In this document: positions 9,657 through 19,900 of the stretch, piece after piece | How positions within the stretch are numbered: position 1 is the first letter of the stretch | Layout: every line of letters begins with the position of its first letter | NCBI RefSeq assembly: GCF_000238335.3 | Contig: NZ_AHCB03000012.1 | Coordinates: forward strand, 664,007-728,006 | Direction: 5' to 3' | DNA length: 64,000 nt | DNA from: Pseudoalteromonas marina | GTDB taxonomy: Bacteria; Pseudomonadota; Gammaproteobacteria; Enterobacterales; Alteromonadaceae | Made by a program: the position numbers and the translations under genes | Notes under the pieces: generated by a model | Database searches by the model: none | Told to the model about the DNA's origin: nothing | What the model saw: the letters and a program-made list of their open reading frames with translations, nothing else

Positions 9657-10745
9657 ATGGAAGAGGAAAAATTAGCTAAGTCAAATTGGCGCAATTTAAT
9701 TAACATAGATAGCGTTTACAACTCAGACAGGCAGCGTCAAGCACTTTCATTATTTACAATGATAGCCTTTGCTATTCTTATATTGGGTTTTTTACTTCTA
9801 TCTAATTATGATGTGTATTCGCCCATCTTAAGTGTGGCTTTGCTCGTTGCTAATATGACGATCATTGCCTGCACTGTTTACTTCTTCAAAACCGGTAAGC
9901 TAGAGGTTGTGTCTTTAATAACCATGCTAATCATTTTTATTATGTGTATTGCGCTTATTTACACAGGTGGTAAAGAGAACACTGCGTTGTATTGGCTTAT
10001 GTTTTATCCAGTTGTTACCTTTGCTACTCTCGGTGTTAAATTAGGGTTATGGCTTAGTGGGTTTTTATTGGTCTGCTGTTTAGGGCTATTATACGGCCCT
10101 AATTTTGGGCAGGTCGATTACGGTTTTGTAGAAAAATCACGTTTTATGGCTTCGTTTAGTTTGGTGTTTATTTTTTCGTTGATTGGTGAATTTTTTAGAT
10201 ATAAAAGCCATCAATCTATTGCTGAAATAACTTTGGCACAAAAAAAGGATGCGTATACCGATCAGCTAACAGGGGCTGCCAATAGGCGTTTTGTTACATC
10301 TCATTTTTTTAAGCTGGTTAGCGATAATCCCGATAATTATTTACCGTTCTCAATTTTACTTTTGGACTTAGATCACTTTAAATCCATTAATGATAACTAT
10401 GGTCATGATTGTGGTGATACTGTCCTAATAGAATTTACTAAAATGCTTGAGTCACACTTCAGCAGCGATTCAATAAAAGCGCGTTATGGTGGTGAAGAGT
10501 TTGTGGTAATTCTCCCAAAAGCGACTATTCAAACTGCAGAGCACATTGCTAACAACTTTAGAGAAAGTGTTGCCAATACAACACTTTTGAATGTTGATAG
10601 TAAAAACGTAGCACTTACCTGTAGCATAGGTGTAGCACAAGTAAATAAACTATCAGATTACAATGATGCTTTAAAACAAGCCGATCGATGCCTTTATAAA
10701 GCAAAGGAAACGGGTCGAAATAAAGTTGTTTCAGCTTTTATGTAG
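9657..10745 (+). CDS. Membrane-bound diguanylate cyclase (GGDEF domain)
   Basis: A 362-residue protein with about six membrane helices (residues 30-185) and a C-terminal GGDEF domain. The active-site loop is GGEEF at residues 278-282, so it should make cyclic di-GMP. The inhibitory RxxD site expected just upstream is FSSD here, so product inhibition is probably absent. It starts two bases after the MCP stop and ends eight bases before the DsbA-like gene, which suggests one operon linking a chemoreceptor to c-di-GMP output. Confidence 0.9.
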   Translation: MEEEKLAKSNWRNLINIDSVYNSDRQRQALSLFTMIAFAILILGFLLLSNYDVYSPILSVALLVANMTIIACTVYFFKTGKLEVVSLITMLIIFIMCIALIYTGGKENTALYWLMFYPVVTFATLGVKLGLWLSGFLLVCCLGLLYGPNFGQVDYGFVEKSRFMASFSLVFIFSLIGEFFRYKSHQSIAEITLAQKKDAYTDQLTGAANRRFVTSHFFKLVSDNPDNYLPFSILLLDLDHFKSINDNYGHDCGDTVLIEFTKMLESHFSSDSIKARYGGEEFVVILPKATIQTAEHIANNFRESVANTTLLNVDSKNVALTCSIGVAQVNKLSDYNDALKQADRCLYKAKETGRNKVVSAFM

Positions 10746-10753
10746 GAGTTGTT

Positions 10754-11368
10754 ATGTTTCAAAGTAAGTTAATTTATATACACGATCCAATGTGTAGTTG
10801 GTGTTGGGGCTATGCACCTACGTGGCTAAAATTAAAAGAACAACTTGAGCATAAAATTATTGTTGAATATAAAGTGGGCGGCTTAGCTGCCGATAGTCAG
10901 CAGCCTATGCCAAAAGCAATGAAAGAAATGCTTGAAGGTACGTGGCATAAAATACAAAAGCAATTAGGTACCCAGTTTAATTATGACTTTTGGCGTAATT
11001 GCGAACCTCGACGTTCTACTTACCCGGCTTGTAGAGCAGCTCTGATCGCGCGTAAAACCAATAAAGAAGTGCAAATGATAGAAGCAATCCAGCGTGCTTA
11101 CTATTTAAATGCGCAAAACCCTTCTGATGAAGCCACCTTAGTAGCGCTTGCTCAAGGCATTGGTTTAGATAAAGAGGGATTTGCAAATGAATTAGTCAGC
11201 TCATCATTAAATAATGAATTGAGTGACGAGTTGGCATTTGTTAATGCGTTGCCTATTAATGGCTTTCCTTCCTTGGTACTTATTCATAACAACAGCTACT
11301 ATCCTATTGGCGTTAATTACACAGACTGGCAAAGCACTTACAGCCAAATTTTAAATATTATTGATTAG
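10754..11368 (+). CDS. DsbA-family thioredoxin-fold protein (FrnE-like)
   Basis: A 204-residue protein without a signal peptide. Near the N-terminus it has PMCSWCWGY, with a CxxC redox pair (C14, C17), and it has a cis-proline loop NGFPSLVLI near the C-terminus; the helical insert lies between. This is the cytosolic DsbA/FrnE branch, related to 2-hydroxychromene-2-carboxylate isomerases, and probably a thiol-disulphide oxidoreductase. It is the last gene of the MCP-cyclase row. Confidence 0.85.
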   Translation: MFQSKLIYIHDPMCSWCWGYAPTWLKLKEQLEHKIIVEYKVGGLAADSQQPMPKAMKEMLEGTWHKIQKQLGTQFNYDFWRNCEPRRSTYPACRAALIARKTNKEVQMIEAIQRAYYLNAQNPSDEATLVALAQGIGLDKEGFANELVSSSLNNELSDELAFVNALPINGFPSLVLIHNNSYYPIGVNYTDWQSTYSQILNIID

Positions 11369-11419
11369 GCAGCGTTAATTTTAACGCTTCGACCGTCTTT
11401 ATTCTGCTATAAGTCCTGA

Positions 11420-11468
11420 TTATGACAGCTGTCATAAAAGCGACTTTTTTGCGCAACATCCTTGTCAT
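11420..11468. promoter_or_regulatory. Palindrome and Pho-box-like repeats upstream of the TonB2 operon
   Basis: TTATGACAGCTGTCATAA at 11420-11437 is a perfect 18-bp palindrome. Its right half starts CTGTCAT (11429), and a TTGTCAT recurs at 11462, exactly 33 bp or three 11-bp turns away, which resembles the spacing of PhoB half-sites although the intervening units are poor. It lies 110-160 bp before the DUF3450 gene and is probably its control region. PhoB is only one candidate. Confidence 0.4.
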
Positions 11469-11579
11469 CTTTTATCTATAAACTTCCCTTCATTGAATTA
11501 TTCAAGCCACTAAAGCTCTGTTTATTGGCTTGAAATACAACCTAGCAAATCCGCTAATTAACGAGTAAAGGTGTATGCG

Positions 11580-12332
11580 ATGAAAGGCGTTAAACCATTA
11601 ATCTTAGCTGGTATTGTGGCCGCAAGTGCAGCAGTACACGCTAACGATTTAGATAAGGTTATTGATAAAAGCAGCGAAATTAATAAATCAGCTGCGCAAT
11701 CACAAACAAAAATAGACAAGATTGCAGATTCAATGCAAGGACGTTTACAGCAATTTAAAACGCTCAATAAAGAGATTGACGGTTTAGCTGTTTATAACGC
11801 GCAGTTAAATAAACAGCTTAATAATCAAATTGAAGAAATGGAATCGCTTAACCTATCAATGGATCAGGTTTCTATTATTGAGCGCCAAATTACACCACTT
11901 ATGATGCGAATGATCACAGGTCTTGAGCAGTTTGTATCGTTAGACATTCCCTTTTTGCAAGACGAGCGCGCTAAGCGTTTAGTATCACTGAAAGCCATGA
12001 TGGACCGCGCTGATATCACCTCGAGTGAAAAATTTCGTCGTGTGCTAGAAGCTTACCAAGTAGAGGTAGACTACGGGCGCACTATTGAAGCTTACACCGC
12101 ATTGTTAGATGTAAACGGTAAAGAGCGTGAAGTTGACTTTTTACGCATTGGCCGATTAGAGCTGATTTACTTAACACGTGATGGTAAACACGCTGGTAGC
12201 TACAACACAGAGACTAAAACGTTTGAAACATTACCAGATTCAACAATTAGTCAAATCAACAAAGGTTTACGTATTGCGCGCAAGCAACTTGCCCCAGATA
12301 TGCTAACTCTGCCAGTACACGCAGCAGAATAA
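11580..12332 (+). CDS. DUF3450 periplasmic protein of a TonB2-type cluster
   Basis: About 250 residues with a signal peptide (cleavage after VHA) and a long coiled coil (about residues 20-110) of the DUF3450 family. This family is found at the head of TonB2-type operons in Vibrio, Shewanella and relatives. The ATG at 11580 has AAAGG eight bases upstream; an upstream in-frame GTG at 11571 overlaps that site and is less likely. The next gene starts 10 bp downstream. It probably supports assembly or function of the ExbB complex in the periplasm. Confidence 0.85.
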   Translation: MKGVKPLILAGIVAASAAVHANDLDKVIDKSSEINKSAAQSQTKIDKIADSMQGRLQQFKTLNKEIDGLAVYNAQLNKQLNNQIEEMESLNLSMDQVSIIERQITPLMMRMITGLEQFVSLDIPFLQDERAKRLVSLKAMMDRADITSSEKFRRVLEAYQVEVDYGRTIEAYTALLDVNGKEREVDFLRIGRLELIYLTRDGKHAGSYNTETKTFETLPDSTISQINKGLRIARKQLAPDMLTLPVHAAE

Positions 12333-12342
12333 GAGGTTAAAA

Positions 12343-13710
12343 ATGAAATTGTTTACTCAAATGACAAAAATGGCATTGTTTGTTACAAGCCTCGGTTTTG
12401 CAGGCGTTAGCACTGCGGCAGAAACAATGGATCTTGATTCATTATTAAAAACATTAGAAAACGGCAAGACCGTTCAAAGTGCGCAAAATAAACAACGAGA
12501 GCAGGAGTTTACTTCTCGCCAAAACCAGCAAGTTCAAATGTTAAATGATACAACTGCAAAGCGTAACCAAATGCTTGTTGAATCAGAGCGCCTTGAAACA
12601 CAATTTGAAGAAAACGAAGTTAAACTAGCAAACTTAACCGATACCTTATCTAAGCGAATGGGATCACTTAAAGAGTTATTTGGGGTATTACAGCAAGTCG
12701 CTGGGGACTCTAGCAATAAGTTTGCTACTTCGGTTGTATCAGCAGAATTACCGGGCCGTAGTGACTTTATGGACGAGTTAGCTCAAAAAATGGGTTCAAC
12801 GTCTAAGCTTGCTTCAATAGAAGATATTGAAAAGGTGTGGTACGAGCTGCAACGTGAAATGACTGAGCAAGGTAAAGTCAGTCGCTTTAATACTTCAGTT
12901 ATTGTTGAAGGTGGAAATAAAGCAGAGCAAGAAGTTGTTCGTGTTGGTGCCTTTAACTTAATTTCACAGGGTCAATACTTAGAATATAACCCAGGAACAA
13001 ACACGCTGAGCGCGCTTACTCGCCAACCAGTGTCTCGTTATACTGCTACAGCTGCTGACTTACAAGATGCTAAAAGTGGTGTTGTACAGTTTGCATTAGA
13101 CCCAACAGGAGGCTCTATTTTAGGCTTACTTGTTCAAGCACCAGATACATCAGAGCAAGTTCATCAAGGTGGTGCGGTTGGTTATGTAATTTTAGGTGTT
13201 GGTTTGCTTGCTTTATTAATTGCAATTGAGCGCTTTATTTCATTGTTACTTGTTGGTGGGAAAATTCGTCGCCAATTAAAAGATTCAGTAGCGCGTGACG
13301 ACAATCCGCTAGGTCGTGTAATGAAAGTAAAAGACGACTACCCACATGTTGCTTACGACACGTTAGAGCTTAAATTAAGTGAAGCAATTTTACGTGAAAT
13401 GCCAAAAATCACACGTAACTTAACGCTTATAAAAATCATCTCTGTTGTTGCCCCATTACTTGGCTTGCTAGGTACAGTTACCGGTATGATCAACACGTTC
13501 CAAGCAATCACATTATTTGGTACTGGCGACCCTAAACTAATGGCTGGTGGTATTTCTCAGGCACTAGTTACGACCGTACTTGGCTTAGTTGTGGCAATCC
13601 CAACAGTGTTTATATACACATTACTAAACACGCGTTCAAAAGGCTTACTGCTTATTTTACAAGAGCAAAGCGCAGGTATCATTGCTGAGCGAAGCGAGAA
13701 GGGAGAATAA
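12343..13710 (+). CDS. Long ExbB/TolQ-type proton channel protein (TtpC-like)
   Basis: A 455-residue protein: signal peptide (to about residue 26), a coiled-coil periplasmic domain (about 40-265), then a MotA/TolQ/ExbB domain with three membrane helices. The last part carries the family motif APLLGLLGTVTGMINTFQ. This long form matches TtpC of Vibrio TonB2 systems, which is needed in addition to ExbB2. It sits between the DUF3450 gene and exbB, with three bases to the next start. It should help convert proton motive force into TonB movement. Confidence 0.88.
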   Translation: MKLFTQMTKMALFVTSLGFAGVSTAAETMDLDSLLKTLENGKTVQSAQNKQREQEFTSRQNQQVQMLNDTTAKRNQMLVESERLETQFEENEVKLANLTDTLSKRMGSLKELFGVLQQVAGDSSNKFATSVVSAELPGRSDFMDELAQKMGSTSKLASIEDIEKVWYELQREMTEQGKVSRFNTSVIVEGGNKAEQEVVRVGAFNLISQGQYLEYNPGTNTLSALTRQPVSRYTATAADLQDAKSGVVQFALDPTGGSILGLLVQAPDTSEQVHQGGAVGYVILGVGLLALLIAIERFISLLLVGGKIRRQLKDSVARDDNPLGRVMKVKDDYPHVAYDTLELKLSEAILREMPKITRNLTLIKIISVVAPLLGLLGTVTGMINTFQAITLFGTGDPKLMAGGISQALVTTVLGLVVAIPTVFIYTLLNTRSKGLLLILQEQSAGIIAERSEKGE

Positions 13711-13713
13711 ACC

Positions 13714-14241
13714 ATGGTGCTATTGATTGACTCAATCAATGCTATCCGTGATTTTCTCGACACCGGTGGCCAAGTCCTCTTGGTCATTGGGGTGTTAATC
13801 TTCGCGATGTGGTTATTGATACTCGAGCGATTTATATACTTTTTCAACGGGTTTCGCGGATACAAAAATAGCATTAAAGGAACATGGTCAACGCGTAACG
13901 AACGCAATAGTTGGAATGCTGAGCAAATACGCCAAGCTATGATTTCGCGAGCAAGTATGCGTTTAAATGCAAACCTTCCGCTTATCAATGTCATGGTGGC
14001 TTTGTGCCCACTACTTGGGTTGCTTGGCACAGTAACGGGCATGATTGAAGTGTTTGATGTAATGGCTATAACAGGCACCGGAAGTGCGCGCTCTATGGCG
14101 TCAGGTGTATCTAAAGCCACAATCCCTACAATGGCGGGTATGGTAGGGGCATTATCTGGTGTATTTGCCTCAACGTACTTACAACGTAAAGCCAAACGTG
14201 AAGTAGAACTACTTGAAGATAGCATGTTGCTAGATCACTAA
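13714..14241 (+). CDS. exbB: ExbB biopolymer transport protein
   Basis: A 175-residue inner-membrane protein with the MotA/TolQ/ExbB domain: an N-terminal helix (VLLVIGVLIFAMWLLI), then CPLLGLLGTVTGMIEVFD and a third helix. It forms the proton channel with ExbD and the preceding long ExbB. The gene is tightly packed between its partners, three bases after the stop of the TtpC-like gene. Confidence 0.92.
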   Translation: MVLLIDSINAIRDFLDTGGQVLLVIGVLIFAMWLLILERFIYFFNGFRGYKNSIKGTWSTRNERNSWNAEQIRQAMISRASMRLNANLPLINVMVALCPLLGLLGTVTGMIEVFDVMAITGTGSARSMASGVSKATIPTMAGMVGALSGVFASTYLQRKAKREVELLEDSMLLDH

Positions 14242-14291
14242 ATAAGTTTTATGAGCGGCTAAACATACCCGCTCATATCAGGAGAATAAAA

Positions 14292-14702
14292 ATGAGAGCG
14301 CCTTTAGGTAATTTAATGCAAGAAGATGAAGCTGAAGAAATAAACATGACACCCATGCTAGATGTTGTATTTATTATGCTTATCTTCTTTATTGTAACAG
14401 CTTCATTTGTTAAAGAAGCAGGCATTGACGTAAACCGGCCAGAAGCCGCAACTGCGGTTAAAAAAGAAAGAGCCAATATATTAGTTGCTATTTCAGATAA
14501 GGGTGAAATTTGGATTAACAAACGCCAAATAGATGTTCGTGCAGTGCAGGCAAATATTGAACGCTTAAAAGCTGAAAACCCACAAGGTAGCGTTGTAATT
14601 CAAGCCGATAAAAAAGCAACCACCGATACGTTAATTAAAGTAATGGATGCCGCACGCGCTGCAGGTGTGTTTGATGTTTCAATTGCGGCTCAAGAAGCGT
14701 AA
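14292..14702 (+). CDS. exbD: ExbD biopolymer transport protein
   Basis: A 136-residue protein with one N-terminal membrane helix carrying the conserved proton-handling aspartate in NMTPMLDVVFIMLIFF, followed by the periplasmic ExbD domain. It is the partner of ExbB in the TonB motor. A GGAG ribosome binding site lies before the ATG. The gene follows exbB by 50 bp and precedes tonB by 9 bp. Confidence 0.93.
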   Translation: MRAPLGNLMQEDEAEEINMTPMLDVVFIMLIFFIVTASFVKEAGIDVNRPEAATAVKKERANILVAISDKGEIWINKRQIDVRAVQANIERLKAENPQGSVVIQADKKATTDTLIKVMDAARAAGVFDVSIAAQEA

Positions 14703-14711
14703 GGGTAAGTA

Positions 14712-15317
14712 ATGCGTTATTTAGTAGCATTAATTATTGCCGGTGTAGTCACGTTTATGCTGTTTTTGGGCATGCAAGCACTTATAACCGGCGGTGAAGG
14801 GGCAATGAGCGAACCAGCTAAAGGCAATGTACTTGATTTTGTTCGTTTGAAAAAAGAAGAAAGTGTTCAAAAGAAAGAGCGTAAACCACAAAAGCCACCT
14901 ACGCCAAAAGAGCCGCCACCACCAATGGAGTCGCCACAAATGCAAAGTAGTGATGCTAATGCCAACGCTAACAACTTTGACTTTGGTGCTAATGTTGACG
15001 CCGAAGTGAACCTGGCGGGTGGATTAGCACTGGAAACGAGCGATGGCGAGTATTTACCCATTGTAAAAGTTGCACCGGTTTATCCGCGTCGTGCGCTATC
15101 GCGCGGTATTGAAGGGTATGTGATTGTTGAATTTACTGTAACAAAGCAAGGTACCGTTCGCGACCCGCAAGTATTAAAAGCAGAGCCTGAGTCGTTATTT
15201 GATCGGGCTGCAATGGACGCTGCTCTTAAATTTAAATATAAACCGCGTGTTGTCAACGGTGAAGCTGTTGAAGTAGCGGGTGTTCAGAACAAAATATCTT
15301 TTCAAATTGGCGGATAG
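14712..15317 (+). CDS. tonB: TonB energy transducer
   Basis: A 201-residue protein: N-terminal membrane anchor (LVALIIAGVVTFMLFLGMQAL), a proline/lysine-rich linker (PQKPPTPKEPPPPMESP) that spans the periplasm, and a C-terminal TonB domain (VAPVYPRRALSRGIEGYVIV to the end). It is shorter than E. coli TonB, as TonB2 proteins are. It should contact the TonB box of outer-membrane receptors, most plausibly the receptor encoded at 21137 in the same region. Confidence 0.93.
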   Translation: MRYLVALIIAGVVTFMLFLGMQALITGGEGAMSEPAKGNVLDFVRLKKEESVQKKERKPQKPPTPKEPPPPMESPQMQSSDANANANNFDFGANVDAEVNLAGGLALETSDGEYLPIVKVAPVYPRRALSRGIEGYVIVEFTVTKQGTVRDPQVLKAEPESLFDRAAMDAALKFKYKPRVVNGEAVEVAGVQNKISFQIGG

Positions 15318-15347
15318 TAGCTAACTAGAAAAGACCGTGAGGCGATT

Positions 15348-16676
15348 ATGAAATTATTAACCAAAACTAAACTTTTAAAAGTAACACTACTTTGTACCAC
15401 TGCGATAGGGTTCAGTATTGTTACACCCAGTGCACTAACTTTGTTACCTGGCGTATCAATTGCAAGTGCTCAAGCGGCGCAGGAGCAAAAAACAAAACGC
15501 GTTCCTGCGCTTCGTGAAAAAGTATACAGCCAACTGGCTCGCGCACAAAAATTGGCAGACGATGGCGATGTAAAAGCTGGACTTGAAGCGCTCGATAGCA
15601 TTAATGAACGTTCTTCAAGTATGAACTCGTACGAAATAGCCATGATGCATAATTTTTACGGGTTCATTTACTACAATCAAAATGACTTACCAAAAGCGAT
15701 AGCTTCATTTGAACGCGTTGTGGCAGAAGAAGGGATCCCTGAAACATTGCGTTTAAGCACCACTTTTAGTTTAGCGCAGCTTGCAATGGCAAACAGCGAT
15801 TACGATAAAGTCATTGCCTTTTTGGATAACTGGGATGAGATTAACACTCAGCCAATACCTGAAGGGTATTACTTACTTCGTGCACAAACGTATTACCAGT
15901 TAAAAGACTATAAGCAAGGCCTAGACTACATCACTAAAGTTATTTCATTAAGTGATGACGAAGGTAAAACCCCAAAAGAAAACTGGCTTGTATTACAGCG
16001 CGCTATGTTTTATTCACTAAATCAAACTAACAAAGTGGTTGAAGTACTTGAACGCATGGTTAAGCTTTATGATAAACCAGAATACTGGGTACAGCTTTCG
16101 GGTATGTATGGTGAAACAGGGCATGAGAAGAAGCAATTAGCTGTTATTGAAGCTGCCTATCAGCAAGGGTTTTTAACATCAAGAGCCGACTTACGCCAAC
16201 TTGCTCAAGTTTACTTATACAATGGACTTGCTTTTAAAGCGGCAGAAGTTATGAGTAAAGCAATAGATAATGGCATTGCCGAAAAAACAGCTAAAAACTA
16301 TGCGTTTGTTGCCGAGGCGATGATCCAAGCAAAAGAAGATGAAAAATCGATAGAGTATTTTGTTAAAGCCGCCGATTTATCAGATCATGGGCAATACGAT
16401 CAGCGTTTAGCTGAGGTGTATGTTAATACAGAGCACTATGAAGATGCTGCTGATTCAGCGCGTAAAGCGCTTGATAAAGGTGGACTTGATTTTGAGTCAA
16501 ATGCCTTTGTCGCACTGGGTATGGCGCAGTACAATTTGCAAAATTTCGATGCGTCTATTTTAGCGTTTGAACAAGCTGAAAAACACAAAAAATCACAGCG
16601 TTTGGCTAAGCAATGGATTAAGTATGTTAAACGTGAAAAAGTACATGCTGAAACGTTAAGAACCGCTCTGCTTTAA
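15348..16676 (+). CDS. Periplasmic tetratricopeptide-repeat protein of the TonB2 operon
   Basis: A 442-residue protein with a signal peptide (cleavage near AQA, about residue 43) and several TPR helices (e.g. YGFIYYNQNDLPKAIASFER, LAEVYVNTEHYEDAADSARK). TPR proteins of this kind close TonB2 operons in marine gammaproteobacteria; they are thought to act as scaffolds with TonB or receptors, but the role is not settled. It ends the operon, with a strong terminator 66 bp downstream. Confidence 0.85.
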   Translation: MKLLTKTKLLKVTLLCTTAIGFSIVTPSALTLLPGVSIASAQAAQEQKTKRVPALREKVYSQLARAQKLADDGDVKAGLEALDSINERSSSMNSYEIAMMHNFYGFIYYNQNDLPKAIASFERVVAEEGIPETLRLSTTFSLAQLAMANSDYDKVIAFLDNWDEINTQPIPEGYYLLRAQTYYQLKDYKQGLDYITKVISLSDDEGKTPKENWLVLQRAMFYSLNQTNKVVEVLERMVKLYDKPEYWVQLSGMYGETGHEKKQLAVIEAAYQQGFLTSRADLRQLAQVYLYNGLAFKAAEVMSKAIDNGIAEKTAKNYAFVAEAMIQAKEDEKSIEYFVKAADLSDHGQYDQRLAEVYVNTEHYEDAADSARKALDKGGLDFESNAFVALGMAQYNLQNFDASILAFEQAEKHKKSQRLAKQWIKYVKREKVHAETLRTALL

Positions 16677-16741
16677 ATTTTAAAACAACAAGTCACTACT
16701 TCGTTGGTGCTTGTAATATCAATTTCATAATCGCACTACGC

Positions 16742-16777
16742 AAGCCGGCTCAATAATAATTGAGTCGGCTTTTTTTA
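16742..16777 (+). terminator. Terminator of the TonB2 operon
   Basis: AAGCCGGCTCAA pairs with TTGAGTCGGCTT (one mismatch), followed by a run of seven T. Confidence 0.85.
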
Positions 16778-16818
16778 TTGCTGTAGCAATTAAGCTGTTG
16801 AATTTTAATAATATAGTT

Positions 16819-16858
16819 TTGTCATGTTATGTTTATTAAAGTGTAACTCCAGTGTCAT
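16819..16858 (+). promoter_or_regulatory. Pho-box-like direct repeats upstream of the triplicated lipoprotein
   Basis: GTGTAAC (16841) and GTGTCAT (16852) are 11 bp apart, and TTGTCAT (16819) lies a further 22 bp upstream. PhoB sites are tandem CTGTCAT-type units with an 11-bp period, so this is a fair match by spacing and sequence. It lies about 130 bp before the lipoprotein start. Regulation by phosphate is a hypothesis. Confidence 0.4.
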
Positions 16859-16984
16859 ATAGCTCCCGTAAGGTAAGCCCTGCTGATAACTCAAGTGACC
16901 TTAACGCATTATTAAGTGCTTTAAAGTGACTTGAGTTTTTATAAAGCGCTAACAAAATAATTAAATACTTTAACGGAGTGAACA

Positions 16985-19900
16985 ATGAAATTATCTGACT
17001 TATTCAAAGTTAGTTTGATTGCAACTGCAGTATCTTTAGCGGGTTGTGGTGGTGACTTAGTAGTATCTGAAGGCGACACAACAATTAACGAAGGCGATAC
17101 AATAACAAACGTTGTTGAAGGCGGCTCAGACACAGGCGGTGAAACGTCATCTCGTGATGATTCACAAAACGGCACAACTGGTTTCCCTACCACTGTTGAT
17201 AACGCATTTGTTCAAGGCTTAGCCACAGACGTATCAAGCGAATTTCCGGAAATTACTGATAAGCCAGTGTATCGTTTAACAGCAGATACAACGTTCACTA
17301 CCGATGCAACACTTACAAACGACGCGCATTGGATTGTAAATGGTCGTACAGCAGTAGGTAATGACCGTGCAGATAACGCAAAGCTTTATATTCAACAAGG
17401 CACAACAATTATTGGTGAATCTGGCGATGACTTTTTAGTTGTTCGTCGTGGTTCACAGCTTGAGTCGGTTGGTACGGTAAGCCAGCCAATTACTATGACC
17501 TCTATTCAAGATGTAACGGGTGGTGAAACAGCCATTGGTCAATGGGGTGGTTTAGTATTATTAGGTAATGCACCTGCTAACTCATGTGGCGACCAACAAG
17601 GTGAAGCAACAGCCGATGAGCTAGCTAACTGTGGTGTATCTGCTGAAGGTGACGCCGGCCAGTTTGGTGGCGATGTTGCAGATGATAACTCAGGTACATT
17701 AAAGTACTTAATCGTTAAGCAAGCAGGTAAAACTCTGGGTAATGGCGATGAGCTAAACGGTATTTCGTTTGCCGGTGTAGGTTCTGCAACAACTGTTGAT
17801 TACATTCAAGTACACGAAAACCTTGATGACGGTATCGAGTTTTTCGGTGGTACAGTTGATGTAAGCAATGTTGTATTAACCAGCATTGGTGATGATTCAC
17901 TTGACTGGTCGTTCGGTTGGACAGGCTCTGCAACTAACGTATACATTCAACAAGCTGCAAACGTGGGAGATAATGCGATTGAAGCTGATAACTCTGAGTT
18001 TGATTCAAGTGCAACACCACTTACAATGCCAACTGTTTCAAACGTAACAATTGTAGGTGCTGAAGGTAACAACGGTATTCGTTTACGTGCAGGTACTGCG
18101 GGCGCATTAAGTAATGTATTCGTAACGGGGCCAGCTACCTATGAAAATTGTTTACGTGTGGGTTCAGACTCTGTACCACGCGCAGAAGATGGTACATTAA
18201 CTATTACTAATTCAGTTGTTGCATGTCAAACAACAGCTAACAACTTTGGTAGTGAAGCGATTAATGGCGGCGATGTTAAATCGTGGTTTGAAGCTCAAGA
18301 CGGCAACCAAACGCTAACTCCAGCAGATTTAATGCTTGATGATAATGGTTACACACCACTGCCGGGTTCACCGCTTATTGCCAATGGGCAAATTGGTGCA
18401 TTTAATGGTACAACTAACTGGATGGAAGGTTGGACAGTAGGTATTAATGGTGGCTTCCCAACAGATATTTCAAATGCATTGGAGCAGGGTTTAGCGACCA
18501 ATGTATCAAGTGAATTTCCACAAATTACCGATAAGCCTGTTTACCGTTTAACACAAGATACAACATTTACAGCCGATGTAACGCTTACAAACGATGCACA
18601 TTGGATTTTAAATGGCCGTACTGCGGTAGGTAACGATCGCGCTGATGCAACTACACTTTACGTTCAAGCGGGCACTACGCTTATTGGTGAAACTGGTGAC
18701 GATTTCTTAGTTGTTCGCCGTGGTTCACAAATTAACGCTAATGGTAATGCAACAGCACCTATCACTATGACATCTATTCAAGATGTAACGGGTGGCGAAA
18801 CAAATATTGGCCAATGGGGTGGTTTAGTATTACTAGGTAATGCACCTGCTAACTCATGTGGCGACCAACAAGGTGAGACAACACCAGAAGAACTCGCTAA
18901 CTGTGGTGTATCGGCAGAAGGTGATGCAGGTCAGTTTGGTGGTGATATCAGCGATGATAACTCAGGTGTTCTTCGTTACATTGTTGTAAAACATGCTGGT
19001 AAAACACTGGGTAATGGCGATGAGCTAAACGGTATTTCGTTTGCTGGTGTAGGTTCACAAACTAAGGTTGAATATATCCAGGTTCATCAAAACCTAGACG
19101 ACGGTGTAGAGTTTTTTGGTGGTACAGTAAACGTACGTAACATTGTACTGACTGATATTGGCGATGACGCATTTGACTGGTCGTTTGGTTGGACAGGTCG
19201 TGCACAAAATATCTACATTCAACAAAGTGCTGTTGAGGGCGATAATGCCATTGAAGCTGATAACTCTGAATTTGATTCAAATGCAACGCCATTGACTAAG
19301 CCACTTATTTCTAACGTAACTATTGTAGGTGCAGATGGTACTAACGGTGTTCGTTTACGTGCAGGTACAGCGGGTGTGCTTCGTAATGTTGTTATCACTG
19401 GCCCAGATGGGTATTCAAACTGTTTACGTGTAGGTTCTGACTCGGTAGCAAATGCAGAATCGGGTGAGCTTTCTATTGAAAACTCAGTAGTAGCCTGTAA
19501 TGAAGATAATAACTTCGGTAGCGAAGCAATTGCTGGTGGTAACGTTCAATCGTGGTTTGAAGGCCAAACAGGTAACCAAACACTCACGGCTGCAAACCTA
19601 AGCTTAGCAACTGATGGATATACACCTAAGTCGAGTTCACCTTTACTTGGTGCAGGTGTTGATACCTCTGGCCTTGATTCGTTCTTCACTAAAACCGATT
19701 ACATTGGTGCGTTTGACGGTGATAATAACTGGATGGAAGGCTGGACCGTTGCTATTAAACCTAGCTTCCCAACTGATATCCAAAACGCATTAGAGCAAGG
19801 GCTAGCAACAGATGTGTCTGCAAGTTTCCCAGCTATTACCGATAAGCCTGTTTATCAGTTAAATTCAGATGTGGTATTCACAGCTGATGTAACACTAACA

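Noticed and set aside
13557..14225. 222-codon open frame on the minus strand
   Set aside because: It lies opposite exbB and the end of the long ExbB gene, which have clear family motifs; it is a codon-usage shadow.
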